Shown here piece after piece: positions 35,857-45,048 of a stretch of DNA of 64,000 nt. Source of the stretch: Phosphitispora fastidiosa (lineage in GTDB: Bacteria; Bacillota; Thermincolia; Thermincolales; UBA2595); contig NZ_JAHHUL010000019.1 in NCBI RefSeq assembly GCF_019008365.1, positions 1-64,000 of the forward strand, written 5' to 3'. Position numbers and translations under genes: made by a program. Within the stretch, counting starts at the first letter, position 1, and each line of letters begins with the position of its first letter. The notes beneath the pieces are model-generated. The model was not told the origin of the DNA. It saw nothing but the letters and a program-made list of their open reading frames with translations, and made no database searches.

Positions 35857-37983
35857 ATGGCTGCAAAGAAGAAACCTGTGACTGATGAAAACAAGAAGAA
35901 GAAATTCGTGACTGATGCTAATCTGAAGATTATATTCTACCTGGTCCTGCCGCTGCTGCTGCTGCCCCCATTTTACAGGGGACTTTTTTTCGATTACGAG
36001 GCAGACCTTGCTCACATGTACACTGCTTTAGTGCTTGGAGCATATGTGTTTGTTCGCAAGGATTATATTAAGCTGCCGCGAAACCTGATGGATTACGCCT
36101 GGATTGGACTTGCAGCTGCATACATAATCTCCAGCTACGTCGCCTTTAACCAGAGGGCCGCCATGGAAGGAGCCCTAAGAGTATTTAATTTCTTCGTTAT
36201 TTACTGGCTTCTTGCATATACGGTGACCAATCTCAGGGAAATCAAAACTGCCCTGTCGGTGCTTTTTGCCGCCGGGGTCGGAGTGGCCTTTGCCGGGCTG
36301 GGTACGGCATATGGTACTTTTGCCTTTAACGGAGCTTATGATAAAGGGTTGATACTTTCCACACTCCAGTATCACAATGCAGCCGCCATTTTCCTGATAG
36401 GGTGCGGGATAATCGGGTTTTACCTGGCGGCCTCGCTTGATAAGGTGTGGATGCGGGTTCTGGCAGGCGGCCTGAATTATATTATAATTGCCACTGCTTA
36501 TGGTGCCGGATCCAGAGGGGCCATGCTGGTGGCTCCAATAGGGCTGCTCCTTCTGATAATTGGAATGCCAAAGGAATACCGCTTCCGGACTTTTATGGGT
36601 TTCCTGGCAGTCTTAATTCCTTTTGTGATTACGGCAAAACAGGTATTAAGTTTTGAAACTCATAGTGAGGTCTATTACTGGTCATGGCTGCTGGGCGGAT
36701 TTGTTATTGGCTGCGGCTGCCAGTACCTTGTAGAGAAGATTGCGGACTTTTCTGCTGTCACACGTAAGCAAATAATTGCCGCCGGGGGTATCGGAATAAC
36801 GGTGGTTTCGGTAGGGTTGATCCTTTTTATGGGGCCAAAAATTATGCCTGCTTCTATTGCCAGCAGGCTGTCCAATTTCAGCCTGCAGGACCTGAGTGTT
36901 GTGGAGAGGTTTTATTTTTACCGTGATGCTTTCGAAGTTGTCAAGGACTATCCTGTCCTTGGTGTTGGGGGTGGCGGCTGGAATTCTGCATATACCTCTT
37001 ACCAGTCCCTGCTGTACTATACTACCGAAGTACACAGTCACCCGCTGCAGGTTTGGGTGGAGACAGGGACGCTGGGTTTTCTGTTTTATGTATTAATCTG
37101 GATTGGCCTGATGATTACGTTATACAGGATTATGAGAAAAGTGGAGTCACCCGAATACCGTGCCGCTGCATGGGTTTCAGGGGTGGCAGCTTTGACGGTG
37201 TCCATGCACAGTGTAATTGATTTCTCGCTCTCCCTTGGAGCCGTAGCTATCCTGATGTGGGCTCTGGTTGGTCTGACAAGGGGAGTTGAGCGACTGGGAA
37301 CAAAAGAGGGGAATAAAGGAAAAACGATAGCCGGGCCAATAGTCCGAAAAGCCGCCGGAATCATACTGGCAGGTGTTTTCCTGGTAATATCAGGCAGTCT
37401 GTCCATTGCAGCTTACACGGAAAGACAGGCAGGCGATGCTTACAATTCGGGAAATGTGCAGCAGGCTATAGATCTGTTTGAAAAGGCCAAAAAATATGAT
37501 CCGGTTAACTATAATTACCCTATGTACCTGGCGCAAATATATAATTATCAGGCCTACCAGCAGAAAAATATTCAGCTGACCAGGACGGCGGTGGAGAATG
37601 CCAAAAAGGCGGCAGAACTCAACAAAAAGAATGCCCAGCCCTTATGGGCCATGGCAGAGACCTACCTGGGCGCTCAGATGCCTATTGAAGCTGCGGCGGC
37701 TGCGGAAGAGGCTGTTCAGGCAGTGCCGTGGCGGCAGGATGCATATAATAATCTGGCACGCGTTTATTTATCTTCCGGAAATTACCTGATTCAGATGGGG
37801 CAGCAGGATAATGCCCGGACAGTCCTGGAAAAGGCGCTGACGATACCGGAAATGATTGACAGGCAGGTTGCCAAGCTTGGTCCGGAGGAGCGCAAGGCAT
37901 GGAGACACGGCCCGATTCCCGCTGTTGATAAAAATATCACTGAGGCAATGGAACAGGCAGAACAGATGCTAAGCGGGATATAA
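35857..37983 (+). CDS. O-antigen ligase/polymerase family protein with C-terminal TPR
   Basis: A 708-residue paralogue of the protein at 8790. After a Lys-rich head (AAKKKPVTDENKKKK) come about 12 helices; PPFYRGLFFDYEADLAHMYT matches PFFQGLFFDKAMHVAEI of the paralogue. The loop motif PVLGVGGGGWNSAYTSYQS is at about 366-384 and SHPLQVWVETGTLGF follows. TPR-like helices occupy about 530-680 (AIDLFEKAKKYDPVNYNYPM; AEEAVQAVPWRQDAYNNLAR). Likely transfers or polymerises the glycan of the second export system, or glycosylates a different surface protein. AGGAGG lies seven bases before the ATG. Confidence 0.85.
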   Translation: MAAKKKPVTDENKKKKFVTDANLKIIFYLVLPLLLLPPFYRGLFFDYEADLAHMYTALVLGAYVFVRKDYIKLPRNLMDYAWIGLAAAYIISSYVAFNQRAAMEGALRVFNFFVIYWLLAYTVTNLREIKTALSVLFAAGVGVAFAGLGTAYGTFAFNGAYDKGLILSTLQYHNAAAIFLIGCGIIGFYLAASLDKVWMRVLAGGLNYIIIATAYGAGSRGAMLVAPIGLLLLIIGMPKEYRFRTFMGFLAVLIPFVITAKQVLSFETHSEVYYWSWLLGGFVIGCGCQYLVEKIADFSAVTRKQIIAAGGIGITVVSVGLILFMGPKIMPASIASRLSNFSLQDLSVVERFYFYRDAFEVVKDYPVLGVGGGGWNSAYTSYQSLLYYTTEVHSHPLQVWVETGTLGFLFYVLIWIGLMITLYRIMRKVESPEYRAAAWVSGVAALTVSMHSVIDFSLSLGAVAILMWALVGLTRGVERLGTKEGNKGKTIAGPIVRKAAGIILAGVFLVISGSLSIAAYTERQAGDAYNSGNVQQAIDLFEKAKKYDPVNYNYPMYLAQIYNYQAYQQKNIQLTRTAVENAKKAAELNKKNAQPLWAMAETYLGAQMPIEAAAAAEEAVQAVPWRQDAYNNLARVYLSSGNYLIQMGQQDNARTVLEKALTIPEMIDRQVAKLGPEERKAWRHGPIPAVDKNITEAMEQAEQMLSGI

Positions 37984-37994
37984 CTAAATGAACG

Positions 37995-38024
37995 ACAACC
38001 CCCGGCCAAAGGTCCGGGGGTATT
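37995..38024 (+). terminator. GC-rich hairpin after ligase gene
   Basis: ACCCCCGGCC and GGTCCGGGGGT pair around AAA with one mismatch. Only a short TATT follows, so termination is probable but may be partial. The next 160 bases hold nothing else clear. Confidence 0.6.
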
Positions 38025-38187
38025 CTATGAGAATAAAGGACCAATAGAGGCAGCTTTTGAGATGGGATGGTAAGAAGGGAAACAGGAATAAATAGGAAAC
38101 AGGCAATTGGCGAAAAAGAAGGAATTCTGGGGCGTTTTCCCGAATAAAAACTAACGAAAATAGTTATTCCCTAGGAGATGATATTTT

Positions 38188-39273
38188 TTGAAAAAGGCCT
38201 TAATTACCGGAATCACTGGGCAGGATGGCGCCTATCTGGCAGAGTTCCTTTTGCATAAGGGTTATCAGGTACATGGTGTCAAGAGAAGGTCATCTCTTTT
38301 CAATACTGACAGGATTGACCACCTTTATCAGGACCTGCATGAGGATAATGTTAATTTCTTTCTTCACTATGGCGACCTGACTGATTCCACTAATTTGATC
38401 AGGATTGTTCAGGAAGTGCAGCCTGATGAAATATATAATCTGGCTGCTCAGAGCCATGTGCAGGTATCTTTTGAGACCCCTGAATATACCGCAAATGCAG
38501 ATGGCCTGGGGACTCTAAGGGTTCTGGAAGCAATCCGGATCCTGGGACTGGCGGAAAAGACCCGTTACTACCAAGCTTCAACAAGCGAACTTTACGGTAA
38601 AGTACAGGAAATTCCCCAAACGGAAAAGACCCCTTTTTATCCGCGCAGCCCTTATGCGGCAGCGAAGTTGTATTCCTACTGGATTACGGTAAACTACCGT
38701 GAGGCTTATAACTTGTTTGCCTGTAACGGGATTCTTTTTAACCATGAGTCACCTTTACGGGGAGAAACCTTTGTGACCAGGAAGATAACCAGGGCTATAG
38801 CACGGATTAAGCTGGAGCTGCAGGACAAAATCTACCTGGGTAACCTGAATGCAAAGAGGGACTGGGGCTTTGCGGGAGACTATGTGGAGGCAATGTGGCT
38901 GATGCTGCAGCAAGACAGCCCCGAGGATTTTGTTATTGCCACCGGGGAGACCCGTTCAGTCAAAGAGTTTGTTGAACTGGCCTTTGCTGAAGTTGGAATA
39001 GATATTGAATGGCAGGGTGAGGGAGTACAGGAGAAGGGTATAGATAAATCCACGGGTAAGGCGCTGGTGGAAGTTGACCCGAGGTACTTCAGACCCACTG
39101 AAGTAGAAATACTATTGGGTGATCCCACAAAAGCCAGAGAAAAGCTGGGCTGGAAGCCTCGAACAAGCTTTGCGGAACTGGTGAAAATGATGGTTGCAGC
39201 CGACCTGGAAGAGGCGAAAAGAGATTTGTTCTGCAGAAATGAAGGTTTTAAGGTGAACAGGTATTATGAGTGA
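38188..39273 (+). CDS. gmd: GDP-mannose 4,6-dehydratase
   Basis: A 361-residue extended short-chain dehydrogenase converting GDP-mannose to the 4-keto-6-deoxy sugar. [19 protein letters not shown] is the family NADP loop; [36 protein letters not shown] and YAAAK (catalytic) follow, with [22 protein letters not shown] start behind AGGAGATG. With fcl at 47475 and manC at 63059 it completes a GDP-L-fucose route, although GDP-rhamnose-type products cannot be ruled out. Confidence 0.96.
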   Translation: MKKALITGITGQDGAYLAEFLLHKGYQVHGVKRRSSLFNTDRIDHLYQDLHEDNVNFFLHYGDLTDSTNLIRIVQEVQPDEIYNLAAQSHVQVSFETPEYTANADGLGTLRVLEAIRILGLAEKTRYYQASTSELYGKVQEIPQTEKTPFYPRSPYAAAKLYSYWITVNYREAYNLFACNGILFNHESPLRGETFVTRKITRAIARIKLELQDKIYLGNLNAKRDWGFAGDYVEAMWLMLQQDSPEDFVIATGETRSVKEFVELAFAEVGIDIEWQGEGVQEKGIDKSTGKALVEVDPRYFRPTEVEILLGDPTKAREKLGWKPRTSFAELVKMMVAADLEEAKRDLFCRNEGFKVNRYYE

Positions 39274-39294
39274 TCAGGTTTTCCCATGAAATGG

Positions 39295-39323
39295 TTGACT
39301 TAGCCGTGAAATAAGAGTAAAAT
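39295..39323 (+). promoter_or_regulatory. Promoter of the winged-helix gene
   Basis: TTGACT (39295-39300), 17 bases, TAAAAT (39318-39323). Confidence 0.65.
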
Positions 39324-39355
39324 AATTACTCAGAAGAAGATGGTTATTTTACTCT
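39314..39355 (+). promoter_or_regulatory. 12-bp inverted repeat over the -10 box
   Basis: AGAGTAAAATAA (39314-39325) and TTATTTTACTCT (39344-39355) are perfect reverse complements, 18 bases apart. The left arm covers the -10 box and the right arm is followed by ATTTTG. It could be an autorepressor operator or an attenuator. Confidence 0.55.
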
Positions 39356-39376
39356 ATTTTGTGTGGTGTAAATTGT

Positions 39377-39913
39377 TTGTTAGAATCGTTGATAACGTCA
39401 AAAACCAGAATAAAACTGCTGCTGAAGTTTTTCCTTAACCCCGAAAACCAGGCCTATCTAAGAGGCCTGGCGGAGGAATTGGGAGAATCTACGAATGCCA
39501 TAAGGGTGGAATTAAACCGCCTTACTGAAGCCGGTCTGCTTGAGAGTACTACCAGCGGGAGGACCAAGCTATATCGTGCCAATCAGAAACACTCCCTGTT
39601 TCCGGACCTCCACAGTGTAGTGAAAAAATATTTGGGCATTGATAAGGTACAAGCCATCCTAAATGATATGGGTAAGGTGGAGCTTGCCTTCATAACAGGT
39701 GATTATGCTCAGGGAAGGGATTCCGGGATAATTGACCTGGTATTGGTGGGGAAGATAGACAAGGCTTATATTCAACACATTGTGGAGAAAGCGGAAGATA
39801 TAATTAAACGGAAAATCAGGGTCCTGGTCCTGAACCGGGGAGAGTATCAGCGGCTTAAAGATAAACTGCAGTCTGAGAAGGCGTTGGTTATTTGGGAAGA
39901 AACGGTTCTCTAA
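39377..39913 (+). CDS. Winged-helix protein with nucleotidyltransferase-like C-terminus
   Basis: About 178 residues, start uncertain (TTG at 39377 or GTG at 39359; neither has a strong ribosome site). Residues ~1-80 form a winged helix of the ArsR/MarR class: SKTRIKLLLKFFLNPENQAY, then LAEELGESTNAIRVELNRLT and a SGRTKLYRAN wing. Residues ~95-178 (VELAFITGDYAQGRDSGIID, VLVGKIDKAYI) resemble a nucleotidyltransferase fold, but the DxD metal site is not clear. Such proteins are often found in polysaccharide clusters of Clostridia and deltaproteobacteria and probably regulate them. It may bind the palindrome at 39314. Confidence 0.75.
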   Translation: MLESLITSKTRIKLLLKFFLNPENQAYLRGLAEELGESTNAIRVELNRLTEAGLLESTTSGRTKLYRANQKHSLFPDLHSVVKKYLGIDKVQAILNDMGKVELAFITGDYAQGRDSGIIDLVLVGKIDKAYIQHIVEKAEDIIKRKIRVLVLNRGEYQRLKDKLQSEKALVIWEETVL

Positions 39914-39922
39914 ATTAAGAGC

Positions 39923-40091
39923 TTGACAATTTAAATAACTATGAAGATATTAATCTGAAGAAAGCCAGGCTGAACCGGCTTCTGGAAACATCCGATTTTT
40001 CGTTTTGAAAAGGCTGACCTGGCTGATCGTGAAGAAATAGCCAGGATTTTTGTTATTTGCACCGAGTTATTGCGAAGTATAAGAATAAATG
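39923..40091 (+). pseudogene. Possible decayed small gene
   Basis: Bases from 39923 read NLNNYEDINLKKARLNRLLE before a stop, and from 40006 another frame reads EKADLADREEIARIFVIC and on to RSIRING before TGA. Both look like real protein, and together they suggest one short helical gene broken by a frameshift. TTGACA stands at 39924. Low certainty; the only unassigned stretch between the winged-helix gene and the second exporter. Confidence 0.3.
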
Positions 40092-40106
40092 GGTGAAATG
40101 TGAATT

Positions 40107-40943
40107 ATGAGTGATAAGTCTTCAGAATTTGAAATTATTATAGAGCCAGGCAAAGGGTTTGAACAATATTGGAAGGACCTTTGGCGATACAGGGAACTGT
40201 TCTATTTCCTTGCCTGGCGTGACATACTGGTGCGCTACAAGCAGACGGTTATAGGTGTTGCCTGGAGTGTAATCAGGCCGCTTTTGACGATGATAGTATT
40301 TACTGTGGTTTTCGGCAAACTGGCAAAGATGCCGTCAGAGGGTGTACCATATCCTATTCTTGTTTATGCGGCAATGCTGCCATGGCAATTTTTTGCTAAT
40401 TCTCTTAGCGAGAGTAGTAATTCTCTGATAGTTAATGCAAACATGCTTTCCAAGGTTTATTTTCCCAGATTGATTATACCTGCGAGTACTGTCATAGTCA
40501 GTATGGTGGATTTTCTGATTTCCTTCGTCATACTTGCAGTATTGATGATATGGTATAAGTTTGTTCCTGACATTCGGATATTGGCTCTGCCAGTGTTTTT
40601 ACTGCTGGCTCTGACAGCATCATTGGGTTTTGGTTTGTGGCTGGCTGCTTTAAACGTAAAATATCGAGATTTCCGCTATATTGTACCATTTATTGTTCAG
40701 TTTGGATTGTATATTTCTCCTGTTGGATTTAGCAGTAGTATAGTGCCTGATCAGTGGAGACTGTTATATTCGATAAATCCGATGGTAGGAGTTATTGACG
40801 GTTTTCGGTGGGCAATATTAGGAAGCAATGTCGATTTCTACTGGCCAGGCCTTCTTTTATCAATTGGATTAACGGTGTTAATATTTGCTTCGGGGTTAAG
40901 GTATTTTAGAAAGACAGAACGGTCTTTTGCTGATGTAATATAG
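40107..40943 (+). CDS. wzm: ABC-2 polysaccharide export permease (second system)
   Basis: A 278-residue permease with six helices. After a 20-residue head come YRELFYFLAWRDILVRYKQT and VIGVAWSVIRPLLTMIVFT, the family opening; LAKMPSEGVPYPILVYAAML and LSKVYFPRLIIPAST are further conserved parts. Closer to the RfbA/KpsM-type O-antigen permeases than the one at 18078. Coupled with the ATPase gene 76 bases downstream. Confidence 0.94.
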   Translation: MSDKSSEFEIIIEPGKGFEQYWKDLWRYRELFYFLAWRDILVRYKQTVIGVAWSVIRPLLTMIVFTVVFGKLAKMPSEGVPYPILVYAAMLPWQFFANSLSESSNSLIVNANMLSKVYFPRLIIPASTVIVSMVDFLISFVILAVLMIWYKFVPDIRILALPVFLLLALTASLGFGLWLAALNVKYRDFRYIVPFIVQFGLYISPVGFSSSIVPDQWRLLYSINPMVGVIDGFRWAILGSNVDFYWPGLLLSIGLTVLIFASGLRYFRKTERSFADVI

Positions 40944-41019
40944 TATTTTAGCACAATGAAAATTGTTGCAATTCCATGAATCGGAAATAACGTTGACTAC
41001 TTAAGGTAAGGTATTATAT

Positions 41020-42303
41020 ATGAGTACAATAATTGAAGTTGAAAATTTAGGGAAAAAGTATATTTTGCGGCACCAAAAACAAGAACGTTACTCAGCTTTA
41101 AGGGACGTAGTGGCTGAAGGTGCCAAGAAATGGTGGAATAAGATACTTAATCCTTTTGCCGGGTTAGATAATAAATCCACCATAGAAGAGTTTTGGGCTC
41201 TTAGAGATGTTTCTTTTAAAATCGATCAGGGGGACCGTGTTGGTATAATTGGGAGGAACGGTGCAGGAAAGTCAACCTTGCTAAAAATTTTAAGCCGTAT
41301 TACAGACCCAACTACCGGTCGTATACTGTTAAAAGGCAGGGTGGCCAGCCTGCTGGAAGTTGGAACAGGGTTTCATCCGGAACTCACAGGCAGGGAAAAC
41401 ATTTATTTAAACGGTGCAATCCTCGGAATGAGTAAGAATGAGATTAAAAGGAAGTTTGACGAAATCGTTGCGTTCGCTGAAGTCGAGAAGTTTCTTGATA
41501 CTCCTGTTAAGAGGTATTCCTCAGGGATGTATGTTAGGCTGGCATTTGCCGTAGCCGCCCACTTGGAACCTGAGATACTTGTGGTTGATGAGGTGCTTGC
41601 TGTTGGTGATGCGCAGTTTCAAAAAAAATGCCTGGGTAAAATGGAGGAAGTGGGTAAAGAAGGCAGGACCGTCTTGTTTGTCAGTCACAATATGGCGGCA
41701 GTAAAGAATTTATGTACATCCTCAATATTGCTTACGCAAGGGCAAGTGGAATATATTGGTGAGACACAAACGGCAATCAACAATTACTTGAAGATGTCAC
41801 CTTCTATTGAGTCTCCCAAAGAGTATTTAGCAAATAACAAGGAGTTAGGGGTAGTTTTTAAAAATATTGAGTTTCTAGACGATGATGGAGACGTCATTTC
41901 TTGTCCCCAAGTTGGTTTGCCAATGTCGTTCAGGATGTCGTTTAAATTGGCTGAATCATATGATAATGTTTTGGTTTCAATTGGAGTAGAAACCTCAAAC
42001 GATTTGCGTACTTGTGTTTTTCATTCGAAAATTTCCGGAGCACAACTTAAGTTGGTTTCTCCTCGTACCAGTATTGTTTGTAGGTTGCCTAAATTGAATA
42101 TATTTCCAGGGCGTTATTTATTGTCAATTAAGGTAATGTCAGGTGATAAAATGATTTTTTGGTTACCGTATGTTGTTGAAATGGTAATAGAAGATGGAGA
42201 TTTTTTCGATACTGGTCGCCTCCCCGAAAGAGATTGGGGCGGATTATTTTTAGCAGAACATAATTGGACAGCTATTCATAAAACCAAGGAGGACTCCTTA
42301 TGA
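41020..42303 (+). CDS. wzt: ABC exporter ATPase with C-terminal glycan-binding domain (second Wzt)
   Basis: A 427-residue protein. The ABC part (about 1-255) has Walker A GRNGAGKSTLLK, LLEVGTGFHPELTGREN, signature YSSGMYVRLAFA, Walker B ILVVDEVLAVGD and VSHN. The C-terminal ~150 residues are a Wzt-type beta domain. Composition breaks inside the gene: 34 of 60 bases are G/C at 41341-41400 but 18 of 60 at 41821-41880, just where the ATPase part ends. The stop overlaps the next start (ATGA). This suggests that the specificity domain was acquired with the cassette behind it. Confidence 0.93.
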   Translation: MSTIIEVENLGKKYILRHQKQERYSALRDVVAEGAKKWWNKILNPFAGLDNKSTIEEFWALRDVSFKIDQGDRVGIIGRNGAGKSTLLKILSRITDPTTGRILLKGRVASLLEVGTGFHPELTGRENIYLNGAILGMSKNEIKRKFDEIVAFAEVEKFLDTPVKRYSSGMYVRLAFAVAAHLEPEILVVDEVLAVGDAQFQKKCLGKMEEVGKEGRTVLFVSHNMAAVKNLCTSSILLTQGQVEYIGETQTAINNYLKMSPSIESPKEYLANNKELGVVFKNIEFLDDDGDVISCPQVGLPMSFRMSFKLAESYDNVLVSIGVETSNDLRTCVFHSKISGAQLKLVSPRTSIVCRLPKLNIFPGRYLLSIKVMSGDKMIFWLPYVVEMVIEDGDFFDTGRLPERDWGGLFLAEHNWTAIHKTKEDSL

Positions 42304-43340
42304 ACAAAAAATTAAAGATTCTTTGTCATGGAAGTTGCTGGCCAACCAATATTGGGAATGCATTTGTGCAACTTGGGATGATGAATTATTTAAAAAGAGC
42401 TTTAGGAGAAAAAGCTGAAGTTTATCACTATGGTAGCCTTTCTACATTTCTTTTTTGGAAAAATGGATATCCCCAAAATGATTTAAATATTAGTAATATT
42501 TCTAAATTCGATTATATAATCATTGGTGGAATGACTCAATGTGTTGATTATTATAAGTCTGTACAATTAATTTTGAAAAACTTTGTTAAGATTGGAACTA
42601 AAATAATCATTTCAGGTGGAGGAGGACAGGACTATAATCAAAAAGAAATTGAAGAAGTTAGAGGTTTAATGAAGCAAATCCCTATTTATGCTTTTATTTC
42701 CAGGGATACTTATTCCTTTGAAGAATATGGCGATTTGGCTGAAAAAAGTTTTGACGGGATCGACAGTGCATTTTTTGTAGGAGATAATTTTATTCCGATC
42801 CCTTTAGATATTTCTGATTTTAATGTGATTAACTTTGATTCTTTAGAGGAACCTGTCATATTTAACACATCTAATAATGAAGACCAAGGGGCACCACGGA
42901 AGATGGGGTTAAAGAAATATACTTTTGATTTATTAAAAACTATATTAAAGAAAAATTATGAGCTTGCTGTCCCATCACGTTTGGATATGGAAGGACGTAA
43001 AGTCATAAGAACTCACCATGCGGCGTGGCCTACAGAAATAAATGAAAACATGTATAAAGGCATGAATACGTTAATATCAGATATTCCAACAGATTATTTA
43101 ACGCTATACTCACAAGTTCATACTGTATATTCAGATAGAGTTCATGCTTGTGTAGCAGCTCTAGCGTTTGGAAACCGTGCCATGTTGTTTGGCAAAGAAA
43201 ACCCCAGAATAAGGATGTTTGAACGAATTGGAGCAGGGGGAATTTTAAAAGGGCCGGTTCAGGTGGATATGAATAGCTTGGAAGAAAATAAAACTCACCA
43301 AGTTAATTTTCTTAAAGAAATTTTTACTGAGGAGTATTAA
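42300..43340 (+). CDS. Polysaccharide pyruvyl transferase family protein
   Basis: A 346-residue protein. It has LCHGSCWPTNIGNAFVQLG (matching the CsaB GYYGYENTGDEA region), FDYIIIGGMTQCVDYY, ISGGGGQDY and VYSDRVHACVAALAFGNRA (matching the GMRLHALIIAAS block with its His). It is divergent from csaB at 4262 and likely transfers pyruvate or a related group to the glycan exported by the second system. AT-rich; ATGA overlap with wzt, and the next start follows its stop directly. Confidence 0.78.
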   Translation: MNKKLKILCHGSCWPTNIGNAFVQLGMMNYLKRALGEKAEVYHYGSLSTFLFWKNGYPQNDLNISNISKFDYIIIGGMTQCVDYYKSVQLILKNFVKIGTKIIISGGGGQDYNQKEIEEVRGLMKQIPIYAFISRDTYSFEEYGDLAEKSFDGIDSAFFVGDNFIPIPLDISDFNVINFDSLEEPVIFNTSNNEDQGAPRKMGLKKYTFDLLKTILKKNYELAVPSRLDMEGRKVIRTHHAAWPTEINENMYKGMNTLISDIPTDYLTLYSQVHTVYSDRVHACVAALAFGNRAMLFGKENPRIRMFERIGAGGILKGPVQVDMNSLEENKTHQVNFLKEIFTEEY

Positions 43341-44054
43341 ATGCAGCAGCAAATTATTTGGGAGGAACTAAGTAAAGGCAAAACATTAGACGAACTTCTT
43401 GATATTTTTAATAACCGAAATTCATTTCAAGTAGAGTTTGCTGCTTTGCTTAACGGGTTATTTGACAAGGACAGAACCTGCTTGACAGCTATTGAAGTGG
43501 GATCTTCATTTGGGGTTACGTCTGCTCACCTTGATAAGCGATTCAATATTTCGTTATTAGATTTGGACTTAAATGCGTTAAATTTAGCGGAAAAATTATT
43601 TGGCTTTCTGGGTAAAGAAGTAAACACATACCATTTGGATATGTTTAAACTTGGCAATATTACAGGTGAATTTGATTTATTATTTAATTCAGGCGTCCTG
43701 GAGCATTTTAATTTTGATGAACGTGTAAAAATACTGACGGAAATGAAGAAGAAGCTTAACCCCGGTGGTAGAATAGTGATTGCTATACCTAATCACTATT
43801 CCTTACCTTATAGGTTAGGTTATCTATATCTCAATTTAGTTAATAGATGGCCATATCCAGAAGAATATAAAATTTATGATTTTAGCAGTGAAGTTAAGCA
43901 GATTGATGGGCTAAGGCAAACAGTCCGACTGCATATAAACAAGGCCAGTATTTATGATTTCCTTCCACTTCCTCTGAAATTGATCCTTCAGGCGGTTGGA
44001 AAATTGGTTGTTTTTGAAGGTTACCTTTCTGTTGTTGTTCTAGAAAATGTTTAA
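43341..44054 (+). CDS. Class I SAM-dependent methyltransferase
   Basis: A 237-residue protein: IEVGSSFGVTSAHLDKRFN (motif I region, slightly unusual), LLDLDLNALNLAEKLF (motif II), FNSGVLEHFNFDERVKIL and LNPGGRIVIAIPNHYSLPY. The start directly follows the preceding stop (TAAATG). It may methylate a sugar or cap the chain of the second export system, paralleling the coiled-coil methyltransferase at 20134, but it has no coiled coil. Confidence 0.83.
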   Translation: MQQQIIWEELSKGKTLDELLDIFNNRNSFQVEFAALLNGLFDKDRTCLTAIEVGSSFGVTSAHLDKRFNISLLDLDLNALNLAEKLFGFLGKEVNTYHLDMFKLGNITGEFDLLFNSGVLEHFNFDERVKILTEMKKKLNPGGRIVIAIPNHYSLPYRLGYLYLNLVNRWPYPEEYKIYDFSSEVKQIDGLRQTVRLHINKASIYDFLPLPLKLILQAVGKLVVFEGYLSVVVLENV

Positions 44055-44074
44055 TATTTTGGAGTGTACATAAA

Positions 44075-45001
44075 ATGTCTAAACAGCCCCTGGTATCTAT
44101 TGTTTTACCTACCTATAACGGCGAACGTTACCTGGCACAGTCTATAGAAAGTTGTCTATCCCAGACTTACTTGAACTGGGAGTTAATAATTGTGGATGAT
44201 GCTTCCACTGACAATACTCCAAACATAATACTAAGATATGTGAACAGTGATACTCGTATTTTTTACAAAAAACATAATACCAACCGCAAGCTGCCTGCTG
44301 CGTTAAACACCGGGTTTAAAACCGCAAGAGGGACTTACCTGACATGGACCTCTGATGATAATTGCTACTGTCGGGAAGCAATAGCTACTATGGTGGAGTA
44401 TTTAGAATGTAACCCGAATACAGATATGGTATATGCAGATTATAATATCATTGATGATAGGAGTAATATGCTGGAGTATGTCAGGGTAGGGATGCCCGAA
44501 GATTTATGGAAAGCTAATTGTGTTGGAGCTTGTTTTCTTTATAAACGAATAATCTATGATAAACTTGGTGGTTATGCAGAAGAATTGTTTCTTGCAGAGG
44601 ATTATGATTATTGGTTGAGAGCTTCCATTGCGTTTAAATTGGAGCCACTTCATCAGCTGTTATACCTATACAGGGTGCATGGTAGTTCCCTAACCAGTAA
44701 AGAGAGAAAAGGTAGTATATTATTGGCTACAGAAAAGACACTGAGACACCACTTGCTTCATAATTCAATTCCCCCAGTCTTAATAGCTAAGGGATATTTT
44801 GGACTTGCCAACATTGCGAAAGAGACTAATGAAAGGCTCAAGGGATGCAAGTATATGTTATTGGCATTAAAAAATGCACCGGGTTCTTCTATTAATAATC
44901 TGGTGACCCAGGAACGAAGGCTGTTAAGTGAGCTATTGGTCGGCAAGAAGATTACTCATGGTATTTTTAGACTGTACAAACAATTCAAAAACGACCAATG
45001 A
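44075..45001 (+). CDS. Family 2 glycosyltransferase
   Basis: A 308-residue GT-A enzyme. VSIVLPTYNGERYLAQSIES opens it, WELIIVDDASTDNT follows, and WTSDDNCY is the DxD-bearing block; LAEDYDYWLRAS and LYRVHGSSLTS are typical of the C-terminal half. Membrane segments are absent. Part of the AT-rich cassette; TTTTGGAG sits ahead of the start at a somewhat long distance. Confidence 0.88.
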   Translation: MSKQPLVSIVLPTYNGERYLAQSIESCLSQTYLNWELIIVDDASTDNTPNIILRYVNSDTRIFYKKHNTNRKLPAALNTGFKTARGTYLTWTSDDNCYCREAIATMVEYLECNPNTDMVYADYNIIDDRSNMLEYVRVGMPEDLWKANCVGACFLYKRIIYDKLGGYAEELFLAEDYDYWLRASIAFKLEPLHQLLYLYRVHGSSLTSKERKGSILLATEKTLRHHLLHNSIPPVLIAKGYFGLANIAKETNERLKGCKYMLLALKNAPGSSINNLVTQERRLLSELLVGKKITHGIFRLYKQFKNDQ

Positions 45002-45048
45002 CTTGAGCGGTGTTTTTGAGGGTAATTAATTGATGTGGATGTGTGGTA

